Part shown: one piece after another, positions 32,500 through 42,782 of the stretch
Position numbering within the stretch: position 1 is the first letter of the stretch
Layout: each line of letters starts with the position of its first letter
Assembly: GCA_007570785.1 (NCBI GenBank)
Contig: ML662466.1
Coordinates: 1,044,772-1,108,771, forward strand
Reading direction: 5' to 3'
From: Antilocapra americana
Lineage: Eukaryota > Chordata > Mammalia > Artiodactyla > Antilocapridae
DNA: 64,000 nt
Position numbers and translations under genes: made by a program
Notes under the pieces: model-generated
The model's database searches: none
The model's input: the letters and a program-made list of their open reading frames with translations, nothing else
Told to the model about the DNA's origin: nothing

Positions 32500-33794
32500 T
32501 ACCAAAGGTATTTTTCACAGAACTAGAACAAATAATTTCACAATTTGTATGGGGAAAAAAGAAAATAACTCGAGTATCCAAAACAATCTTCAGAAAGAAG
32601 AAAGAAACTGGAAGTATCAACATGCCTGACTTCAGGCTATACTATGAAGCTACAATCATCAAGACAGTATGTTACTTGCACAAAGACAGACATATAAATA
32701 AATGGAACATAATAGAAATCCCAGAGATAAATCCACACAGCTATAGACACCTTATCTTTGAAAAAGGAGACAAGAATATACAACTGAGAAAAGAAAGATT
32801 TCTTTAACAAGTGGTGCTGGAAAAACTGGCTAACCACATGTAAAAGAATGACTCTAGAACACTTGCTAATGATACACAAAAATAAACTAAACATGGATTA
32901 GAGATCTAAATGTAAGATCAGAAACTGTAAAACATCTAGAGGTAAATACAGGCAGAACATACTCTGGCATAAAGCACAGCAGGATTCCCTATGACCTACC
33001 TCCCAGAGTAATGTAAATATAAGCAAAAATAAACAAATGGGAACTAATTAAACTTAAAAGCTTCTGCACAATGAAGGAAACAATAAGGAAAGTATAAAGA
33101 TAGCCATCAGAATGGGAGGAAATGATTGCAAATGAAGCAATGAGAAAGAGTGAATCTCAAAAATATACAAGCAGCTCATGCAGCTCAATCCCAGAAAAAT
33201 AAACAACTCAATAAAAAAAATGGGCCAATGAATTAAACACACATTTCTCTAAAGAAGATATACAGGTGGCTAACAAACACATGAAAAGATGCTCAACATC
33301 ATTCATTATTAGAGAAATGCAAATCAAACTTTAATGACGTAAATTCTCACACCCATCAGAATGGCTGCTATCAAAAAGTCTATAAACAATAAATGCTGAA
33401 GAAGCTGCAGTGAAAAGGGAACAATCTTATAATGTTTGTGAAAATGCAAACTAGTACAGCCAGTATGAAGCACATTGTGGAGATTCCCTAAAAAGCTGGA
33501 AATAGAACTTCCATATGACCTAACAATCCCACTGCTTGGCATACACACTGAAGAAGCCAGAATTGAGATACATCTACTCCACAATTCATAGCAACACGGT
33601 TTACAGTAGCTAGGACAGGGAAGCAACCTAGATGTCCATGAGCAGATAAATGGATAAGAAACCTTTGGTACATATACATAATGGAATATTACTCAGGTAT
33701 TTAAAAAAATGCATTTGAATAAATTCTAATGATGTGCATGAATCTGGAGCCTATTATACATGGTGAAGTAAGTCAGAAAAACACCCATACAGTA
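32500..33794 (+). mobile_element. Older L1, ORF2 thumb to C-terminus
   Basis: Plus-strand L1 from 'ctaccaaaggtatttttc' to 'gcatatatatggaagagg'. A 117-codon piece is open at 32454-32807. It is otherwise full of stops and frameshifts and ends where BovB begins. Confidence 0.9.
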
Positions 33795-35646
33795 TATTGT
33801 TGCATATATATGGAAGAGGCCTTAAAAATAGTTGTGAAAAGAAAAGCAAATGAGAAAAGGAAAGATATTCCCATCTGAATGTAGAGTTACAAAGAATAGC
33901 AAGGAGAGATAAAGCCCTCTTCAGCAACCAATATAAAGAAATAGAAAAAAACAATAGAATGGGAAAGACTAGAGATCTCTTGAAGAAAACTAGAGATACC
34001 AAGGGAAATTTTCATGCAAAGATGGACTCAATAAAGGACAGAAATGGTAGGGACCTAACAGAAGCAGAAGATATTAAAAAGAGGTGGCAAAAATACACAG
34101 AAGAACTGTACAAAAAGATCTTCACAATGGTGTGATCACTCACATATAGCCAGAAATCCTGGAATGTGAAGCAAAGTTGGCCTTAAAAAGCATCACTACA
34201 AACAAAGCTAGTGGAAGGGATGGAATTCCAGTTGAGCTATTTCAAATCCTGAAAAATGATTCTGTGAAAGTGCTGCACTCAATATGCCAGCAAATTTGGA
34301 AAACTCAGCAATTGCCACAGGACTGGAAAAGGTCAGTTTTCATTCCAATTCCAAAGAAAGGCAATGCCAAGAATGCCCGAACTACTGCACGGTTGCACTC
34401 ATCTCACACACTAGGCTCCAACAATACATGAACTGTGAACTTCCAGATCTTCAAGCTAGTTTTAGAAAAGGCAGAGGATCCAGAGATCAAATTGACAACA
34501 TCCACTGGATCACTGAAAAAGCAAGAGAGTTCCAGAAAAGCATCTACATCTGCTTTATTAACTATGCCAAAGTTTTTGACTGTATGGATCACAATAAACT
34601 GTGGAAAATTCTGAAAGAGATGAGGATACCAGATCATCTGTCCTGTCTCTTGAGAAACCTGTATGCAGGTCAGGAAGCAACAGTTAGAACTGAACATGGA
34701 ACAAAAGACTGTTTCCAAATAGGAAAAGGAGTACATCATGGCTGTATATTGTCACCCTGTTTATTTAACTTATATGCAGAGTACATCATGAGAAACGCTG
34801 GATTGGAAGAAGCACAAGCTGGAATCAAGATTGCTGTGAGAAATATCAATAACCTCAGATATGCAGATAACACCACCCTTATGGCAAAAAGTAAAGAGGA
34901 ACTAAAATGCTTCTTGATGAAAGTGAAAGAGGAGAGTGAAAAAGTTGATTTAAAGCTCAACATTCAGAAAACTAAGATCATGGCATCTGGTCCCATCACT
35001 TCATGGGAAATAGATGGGGAAACATTGGAAACAGTGTCAGACTTTATTTTTGGGGACTCCAGAATCACTGCAGATGTTGATTGCAGCCATGAAATTAAAA
35101 GATGCCTATTCCTTGGAAGGAAAGTTGTGACCAACCTAGATAGCATAATGAAAAGCAGAGACGTTACTTTGCCAACTAAGGTCCATCTCATCAAGGCTAC
35201 GGTTTTTCAGTAGTCATGTATGAATGTGAGAGTTGAACAGTGAAGAAAGCTGTGTGTCGGCCCACCAACTGATGCTTTTGAACTGTGATGTTGGAGAATA
35301 CTCTTGAGAGTCCCTTGGACTGCAAGAAGATCCAACCCATCCATCCTAAATGAGATCAATCCTAGGTGTTCATTGGAAGGACTGATGTTGAAGCTGAAAC
35401 TCCAATACTCTGGCCACCTTACGAGAAAAGTCGACTCATGGAAAAGACTCTAATGATGGGAAGGATTGGGGGCAGGAGGAGAAGGTTATGGCAGAGAATG
35501 AGATGGCTGGATGGCACCACTGACTCGTTGAACATGGGTATGGATAGACTCTAGGAGTTGGTGATGGACAAGGAGGCCTGGCATGCTGTGATTCATGGGG
35601 TCACATAGGGTTGGACATGACTGTACAACTAAACTGAACTGATACT
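33795..35646 (+). mobile_element. BovB LINE, RT region to 3' end
   Basis: About 1.85 kb of BovB starting at 'ccttaaaaatagttgtgaaa' and ending in the usual 'ctaaactgaactga' terminus. It contains the longest BovB frame of the window. Confidence 0.93.
34177..35213 (+). pseudogene. BovB reverse transcriptase, frameshifted and catalytically altered
   Basis: BovB codes for one endonuclease-RT protein. Here an 84-codon frame (34177-34431) overlaps in another frame with a 309-codon frame (34284-35213), so a frameshift splits the RT near 34,300. The long frame shows the fingers and palm, with FINYAKVFDCMDHNKLWK (motif A region) and HHGCILSPCLFNLY (motif B). The active-site box is YADN at residues 193-196, where the family has YADD, so the second catalytic aspartate is lost. 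The N-terminal endonuclease is missing. Confidence 0.9.
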
Positions 35647-35845
35647 GAGTAAAGTTCATGTTTCTGTTTTCACGAATATGAAGTCCTCACTTTCTCTCCC
35701 TTTAATTGAACAAAATGTAAATCCCTGAGTATGGGCTGATGGAAAATCTGTGGGTCGAGCACAAAATGCTATTCCTGTAGTTATCAGGCTCAAAGACCTG
35801 CACTCATTTCCCCATAAGAAGCAGTGTACACTGAAACGTGAAGTT
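35647..35845. other. Short non-repeat interval
   Basis: Nothing is recognised between the BovB end and the next L1 tip. Confidence 0.5.
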
Positions 35846-35940
35846 AAGAAAGGTTAAAACCCATCACGTCAATGTATGACAAAACCAACATGATAATGTA
35901 AAGAAAAAAATAAATAAATAAATTTAAATTTTAAAAAAAT
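35846..35940 (+). repeat. L1-BT 3' tip
   Basis: 'acccatcacgtcaatgtatg' followed by 'acaaaaccaacatgataatg' and an A-rich tail: the last ~95 bases of an L1-BT. Confidence 0.8.
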
Positions 35941-35961
35941 AGGAAAGAAAATTTAAAGGAG

Positions 35962-36249
35962 CAGGGACTATTAATTTCCTGCAACTCTCCTACTTTGGGT
36001 ATAAAGAAATTAAATGGTAAATGGAGACTAGTTCAAGATTTATGAATGATAAATGAGGCTGTAGTTCCTTTACTCCCCATGGTGCCTAATCCTTTTGCTC
36101 TATTGTCTGAAATTCCCAAATGAGCCAAATACCTCTCAGTAGTTGGTTTTAAAGATGACTTCTATCCAATGCCTTTGGCAGAGGAAAGTTAACTTCTATT
36201 TGCCTTTGAAGGTCCTAGGCACCCAGCTTCTAGTAACCTGGACCAGTGT
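35962..36249 (+). pseudogene. Endogenous retrovirus pol fragment (reverse transcriptase), decayed
   Basis: A 96-codon stretch in one frame resembles the fingers and early palm of a gamma-type (class I) endogenous retrovirus RT. Landmarks are IKKLNGKWRLVQDL, VVPLLPMVPNPFALLS and KDDFYPMPLAEES. Three in-frame stops interrupt it. At motif A, where the family has its first catalytic aspartate, this copy has glycine (VVGFKDD). A few residues before the lysine-rich motif seem deleted. No LTR, gag or env was found nearby, so it is a tiny non-functional fossil. Confidence 0.85.
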
Positions 36250-36624
36250 GTGCTAAGCAGTGTAACTATGCAGATTTTCAGTGGGCAACATCTTGCTGAT
36301 ATATAAACCTCAAGACAACTAGATAAGTTTTGAAGAAATGTTTTATTAAGATACTCAATGTATCATAGCTGGAAGGAAGGAAGAAACTATAGCAAAACTT
36401 CCTTTAAAATGTGCTTTAGCTCCTAAGATAGTATTTCTGCAGTACCATCCTTCCCTTTCAAACAGTAACATGTTTGCTAGTCAAGTTTCTTGAAAGGAAA
36501 ATGACTTCAGTAATTGTTCGATTTTATTCAGCATGCTTTCTTATACTTTCAGTGTGGAAAACATTACTCACAACTGTTTGATAAAATAACTTTAAGCAAG
36601 ATCTATTTGTACTTATTAATATTC
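36250..36624. other. Non-repeat interval
   Basis: AT-rich, with no gene recognised. It could be further decayed retroviral DNA. Confidence 0.4.
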
Positions 36625-36948
36625 TAGGTAGTTTGGACAGCAAGGAGTTCAAACCAGTCCATTATAAAGGATGTCAACTCTGAATATTCAATGGAATGAT
36701 TGGTGTTGAAGCTCAAATACTTTGGCCACCTGATACAAAGAGCCAACTCATTGGGAAATACCTTGATGCTGAGAAATAATGAAGGCAGGAGAAGGGGATG
36801 ACAGTATGAGATGCTTGGAGAGCTTCAGCGGCTTAATGGGCATGAGTTTGAGAAAGCTAAAGGAGATGGTGATGGATAGGGAGCCTGGCATGCTGCAGTC
36901 CATGGGGTTGCAAGGAGTAAGACACAACTAAGTGACGGAACAACAAAA
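36625..36948 (+). mobile_element. BovB LINE, 3' fragment
   Basis: 'tttggacagcaaggagttc' to 'gtaagacacaactaagtgac': the last ~325 bases of BovB with small deletions. Confidence 0.9.
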
Positions 36949-37548
36949 GGAGGTTTTGAACTAGTGAAGTTCATTTTATAAATAAGCTAAGAATTGTGAG
37001 CATGTCCATGAAACTCAAATATTTTTGGAAATCATTTTGAAAATGTGATCCATGAATAAACTTCAAGAGCTCTGAATCTACCTATGCAGAATTGTGTGTG
37101 AATAGGAATTATTCTGGGGAGCATTTCCATGAGGTTAAGAACCACTGGTATAAATAGTAAGTAGATATATAGTAAATACGCTCTAATCTCAAGATGAAAC
37201 ATTTGATAAGTATAGTTGTTATTGTATTGATATGTCATTTACTATTTAATGCTCCAGGTAAACCAGGTTTGTAGAATAACTTTGTAGAATTACGTGAAGA
37301 GTTAATGTAAACAATATGTTATAATTGTCTGGAATTAAAGCGCTTTAAAAACTCCTAAAATAATGCCAGTTGAGGTATATCAGAGGACTTGTGTCCCTCT
37401 ACCTCCATAGACAGCATGACACAGTTAGATTTGAAAAACAATTATGAATGAGTGGAGTACAACACTCTGAAAATATAGAATCTCACAAACATAGACACTC
37501 ATTAGCTACTGTTAAATATTTATGAGATAATTAGAAAAATTTAAACAG
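36949..37548. other. Non-repeat interval with a probable hAT fossil
   Basis: About 37,040-37,152 resembles an ancient hAT-Charlie (MER) element, ending in 'gaggttaagaaccactgg'. The rest is AT-rich and unassigned. Its last 16 bases (37533-37548) are the left TSD of the next L1 tip. Confidence 0.5.
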
Positions 37549-37728
37549 CCCAGGATTGATGCTCGGGGCTGGTGCAGCGAGATTTCCCGGGGGGGAGGGA
37601 GGAGGGAGGGGGGTTCCGGAGGGGAAGCATATGTAAACCCATGGTGATATCATGACAATGTATGGCAAAAACAATAAAAAATAAAATAAAATAAAATAAA
37701 TTCCTACTATTTAAACCAAAAAGAAAAA
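37549..37728 (+). mobile_element. L1-BT 3' tip with TSD and a double tail
   Basis: A strongly truncated L1-BT: 'cccaggattgatgctcgg', G-rich tract 37589-37624, 'gtatggcaaaaacaataaa' and an (AAAAT)n-like tail to about 37700. Then come 'ttcctactatttaaacc' and a second A-rich tail. The 16-bp TSD 'agaaaaatttaaacag' is at 37533-37548 and 37729-37744. Confidence 0.9.
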
Positions 37729-37744
37729 AGAAAAATTTAAACAG

Positions 37745-38067
37745 TGACTAGGTATTTGAATACATTAGAACATTAGTGTTAACCACACTACCATTATCAC
37801 AACAGGAAAAGTTATCTTTAGAAAAAGAGGCTTTATCTTTTCAAAATGTGTATTGAAGTATTTATGGATAAAATAATTCAAGGTGTAGGTAGGTGAGAGT
37901 CAGGGGAGAGAAGAAGCATGACTGGCTGGAATGCCTCTTAAACTTGATTAGACTGGCCAGGAGTTTTGAAAGCTATCTGTATTGTGAAGAATCAGATGCA
38001 CATTAATAGGAAAGAGTAAGTAATAATCTAATTAGAGAGCTCAATGAATTATCAAGAGGCTTTGGAG
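37745..38067. other. Non-repeat interval
   Basis: AT-rich single-copy-like DNA in front of the large plus-strand L1. Nothing is recognised. Confidence 0.5.
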
Positions 38068-41000
38068 GTCCTAAGATGGTGGAAGAATAGGACAGGGAGA
38101 CAACTTTCTCCCCCACAAATTCATCAAAATATGATTTGAAAGCGGAGTAACTTCCACAAAACAACTTCCAACCACTTGTGGACATCGGACATCTATAAAG
38201 GCAGCTAATCCTCTTTGAATGGAGGTAGGACAACATATAAAAGACAAAAAAAAGAGACAAAAGATTTTGGGACAGAGACCCATCTGATGGAGGGAGTCGT
38301 GAAGAAGTATCCAAACACCAGGAAACCCTCTCACTAGCAGGTGTGGGGGGAATTTTGGAATCTCAGAGGGCAGCATAGCCAGGAGAAGGAAAAATAAGAA
38401 AGAAAAACCCCACAGAATATATGCCTAACTGCAACTCCCAGTGCAAAAGCAGCCCAGAAGCTCAAGTGTGCCACCAGTGAGCAGGGGCTGGACAGGGAGG
38501 TTGCATGTTTAGGGTAAGGATTTAGGGTCTGAATGCCCTGAAGACAATTTGAAGGAGCTAACATGAGCTAGAAACTCAAACTGTGGGAGAGCCAGAGAGA
38601 GACAGAGAGAGAGAGAGGAGGACTTTCCCATGAAAATCTCTAACCTAAGGTATAGCCTGGTCTGCTCACAGAATAAAGGACTGAGTGAATACCAGAGGGG
38701 AACTAGCCAGCTGTGGACAAGCCCACACCCCTTCAGAAGCGGAGAGGCAGGCAAGTGACAGCAAGAGCCAGAAGGCAAGAGGCGACCTTGGCGCCAGACA
38801 CAGCATCCTCCATTAAATTGTGAGCAGGCTCCCAGTTGTTAATCAAGTCTTTTTGGGATCCAGGATGGTTGACATCTGCCAGAAGGGTCACAGCCTGAGA
38901 TCAGCTCCCCAGAAGAGATACACAGCATGCCTGAGATTGCCTTCTTCCTGAACACCCAGGATACCAAAGGGCTGGGACCAGGGAGGTGAAAGATGCATGG
39001 CCCACCTGGGATAGTGCCTCACCAAGCACCTGGTTGCCTGAGCTGCTCGGACCTGCGAACAACACAAAATGCATGCCCAACCATGTCTGTACCTTTGAGG
39101 AGCACATATTTAAAAGCAAAAGTGTTACTTCATCAACAAAGGTGTGTCTAATCAAGGCTATATTTTTTCCAGTGGTCATGTATGGATGTGAGAGTTGGAC
39201 TATAAAGAAAGCTGAGCATGGAATAACTGACACTTTTGAACTGTGGTGTTGGAGAAGACTCTTGAAAGTCTGTTGGACAGCAAGGAGATCAAACCAGCCC
39301 ATTCTAAAGGAGGTCAGTCTTGGATGTTCATTGGAAGGATGAATGTTGAAGCTGAAAGTCCAATACTTTGGCCACCTGATGGGAAGAGCTGACTCATTTG
39401 AAAAGACCTGATGCTGGGAAAGATTGAAGGCAGGAGGAGAAGGGGATGACAGAGGATGAGATGGCTGGTAGGTATCACCAATTCAATGGACATGAGTTTG
39501 GGTAAACTCCAGGAATTGATGATGGACAGGGAGGCCTGGTGTGCTGAAGTTCAAGGGGTTGCAAAGAGTAAGACACAACTGAGCAACTTAACTGAACTGA
39601 GGACCTGAACCTAAGGAGCTTAAACCTTGGAATTGCATGTAACGCAAGGCCTGCACAGAGGACAGTACCTGTGCAGAGGAACATGTAGCCTGAGAAATGT
39701 AGACCTGGAAAGCACATGTCACCATGAGCTGGGGCAAACCCAGTGTGGTCCATAAGCTGGGAGCACCCCCCGATCAGTGCCCGCCAACAATATTTGCTTG
39801 CAGTGTTCCTCCTTCCCCACAACACAACTCAACAAGTAAGTGTTAATAAGTGACCACCTTCAGCACCTTATGTCAGTCACTGAAGAGACTTGCAAAAGAG
39901 GAAGCTCATCAACAAAGAAGAGGGAACCTTTCTGAAAGTGACAGGTACAACAAATTAAAATCCTGTAGTCACTGGAAAGGGCCTATAAACCTTGAGAAGA
40001 AGTATAAGCTGTAACAAGAAACTATCAAACTAAACTGACCCACACTGCCCTCAACAACTCTAGAGAAATTCCTAGACATATTTTTCCTATTATCATTTTT
40101 TAATTTTTTTAAAACTTTTTTATTAAGTTCTTTATTACTCCTCTAATTTTCATTTTTATAACCTACTATTACCTTGCAAAAAGACCCTAATTTTTTAAGC
40201 AAATTTTATCTATCTATCTATATAATCTTTGTGATTGATTTTGTTTTGTATTTTTAATATAGTATTATTCAGAGTCTAACCCCCAGTCTAGATTTTTTAT
40301 TTTGCTTTTTGGTATTTGTTATCAATTTTGTACCTTTAAGAATCTTCAGCCTCCATTTGTACTTAGGGGTGGGATTACTGATTGATTGCTTTCTCCCTTT
40401 TAGTTTCTCCATTTTCTCCCTGAGGTCACCTCTATCTCCTCTCTCCCCCTTCTCTTTTCTACTTAACTCTGTGAATCTCTCTGGGTGTTCTGGGCTGTGG
40501 AGAACACTTAGGGAAATGATTACTGGCTAGACTGGTCTCTCCCGTTTTGACTCCCCCTTTTCTCCTCTAGTCACCTCTATCTCCCTCCTCCCTCTTCCCT
40601 TCTCCATATAACTCTGTGACCCTCTCTGGGTGTTTCTCATTGTGGAGAGTCTTTTCACCATTAACCTAGATGTTTTATCATTGGTGCTGTATGGATGGAG
40701 AAGTCTTGAGGCTACTGTAAGAATAAGACTGAAAGCCAGAGGGAGGAGTCTTAAATCTAAAACTTAAGAACACCAGAAACCCCTAACTCCAGGGAGCATT
40801 AATTAACAAGAACTCAACAAAAAGCCTCCATATCTACGCTGAAACCAAGCACCACCCAAGAGCCAACAAGTTCCAGAGCAAGACATACTATGCTAAATAT
40901 TCAGCAACACCGGAACATAGCCATGAGCACTAAAATACAGGCTGCTCAAAGTGACATTAAACCCACAGACACATCAAAACTCACTACTCACTACACTTCA

Positions 41001-41184
41001 TTGTGATCCAGAGAGAAGAGATCCAGCTCCACCCACCAGAACATTGACAGAATCTTTGCTAACCAGGAAACCTTGACAAGCCACGCATCTAACCCCAACC
41101 ACAGGGAGCAACCTTCACAATAAAGAGGAACCACAAACTTCCAGCTTATAGAAAAGTCACCCCAAACAAAGCAATCTAAACAAA
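38068..41184 (+). promoter_or_regulatory. L1-BT 5'UTR (ancestral internal promoter region)
   Basis: About 3.1 kb including a BovB fragment (39105-39600). A GA-rich run lies at 38587-38620. Its order matches the reverse of 14,049-16,822. No factor binding site was verified. Confidence 0.75.
39105..39600 (+). mobile_element. BovB LINE, 3' fragment inside the L1 5'UTR
   Basis: 'tttaaaagcaaaagtgttac' to 'gcaacttaactgaactga': the RT end and 3' tail. An 80-odd-codon stretch is open but has no function of its own. Confidence 0.92.
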
Positions 41185-42735
41185 ATGAAGAGGCATACAA
41201 TTATTCAGCAGGTAAAGTAACATGATAAATGCCAACCAAACCAAACGAAAGAGGAGGATATACTGAATCTACCTAAAAAATAATTCAGAATAATGATAGC
41301 AAAGATGATCCAAAATCTTGAAAACAAAATGGATTTGTAGATAAATAGACTAGAGACAAGAATTTAGAAGATGCAAGAAAGGTTTAACAGGGAACTAGGA
41401 TAAATTAAAAATAATCAATAATTAATGAATAATGCAATAAATGAGATCAAAAACACTTTGGAGGGAACCAAGAGTAGAATAACTGAGGCAGATGATATGA
41501 TAAATGAGGTAAAAATAGAATGATAGAAATAAATGAAGCAAAGAGGAAAAAAGAAGAAAAGGAATGAGGACAACCTCAGAGACCTCTGTGACAATGTGAA
41601 ATGCCCCAACATTCGAATCATAGGAATCCCAGAAGGAGAAGACAAAAAGAAAGGCCATGAGGGAATATTTGATGACAAAATAGTTGAAAACTTCCATAAA
41701 ATGGGGAAGGAAATGGCCACCCAATTGCAGCAATTCCAGAGAGTCCCAAACAGGATAAACACCAAGACACATATTAACCAAATTAATGAATATCAAACAC
41801 AAAGAGCAAATATTAAAAACAGGAAGGGGAAAGAAACAGATAGCATACAAGGGGATCCCCATAAGGATAACAGCTGATCATTCAATAAAATCTCTTCAGG
41901 CCAGAAGATAATGGCAGGATCATGGCATCGGATCCCATCACTTCATAGCAAATATATGGGGAAACAGTGGAAATAGTGGCTAATTTTATTTCTGAGGGCT
42001 CCAAAATCACTGCAGATGGTGACTACAGCCATAAAATTAAAAGACACTTACACCTAGGATGGAAAGTTATGACCAACGTAGAAAGCATATTAAAAAGCAA
42101 AGACATTCCTTTGACAACAAAGGTTCATATAATCAAGGCTATGGTTTATCCAGTAATCATGTATGGATGTGAGAGTTGGACTGTGAAGAAAACTGAGTGC
42201 CGAAGAATTGATGCTTTTGAACTGTGGTATTGGAGAAGGCTTTTGAAAGTCGCTTGGACTGCAAGGCGATACAACAGTCCATCCTAAAGAAGATCAGTCC
42301 TGAGTGTTCTTTGGAAGGAATGATGTTGAAGCTGAAACTCCAATAGTTTGGCCACCTGATGTGAAGAGCTGACTCATTTGAAAAGACCCTGATGCTGGGA
42401 ATGGTTGAAGGCAGGAGGAGAAGGGGATGAAAGAGATGAGATGGTTGGATGGCATCAATGACTCAATGGACATGGGTTTGTGTGGACTCCGGGAGTTGGT
42501 GATGGACCAGGAGGCCTGATGTGCTGTGGTCCATGGGATTGCAAAGAGTCGGATACAACTGAGTAACTGAACTGAACTGACTTAGAGTGATGAAAGAGAA
42601 AAACCTACAGCCCAGATTGATATCCAGCAAGAATCTCATTCTAATATGAAAGAGAAATCAAAAGCTTTACAAACAAGGAAAAGCTAAGAGAATCCAGCAC
42701 CACCAAACTGGCTCTTCAACAAATGCTAAAGAATG
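41185..42735 (+). pseudogene. L1 ORF1, broken and split by BovB
   Basis: The ATG at 41185 is followed by a stop at codon 12. The coiled-coil part contains further stops. A 114-codon RRM/CTD piece is open at 41533-41877 (NEDNLRDLCDNVKCPNIRI). BovB interrupts at about 41,916-42,582, and the end of ORF1 resumes at 'aacctacagcccagattg' with LALQQMLKNVL-like coding near 42,705-42,735. Confidence 0.88.
41916..42582 (+). mobile_element. BovB LINE, 3' fragment inside L1 ORF1
   Basis: 'atcatggcatcggatccc' to 'gagtaactgaactgaactg'. A 106-codon piece is open at 41967-42287 (RT C-terminal side). No clear TSD was seen. Confidence 0.92.
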
Positions 42736-42782
42736 TTCTCCAGGCAGAAAATACAGAAAAGATTTGGAACCCAAAATATCAA

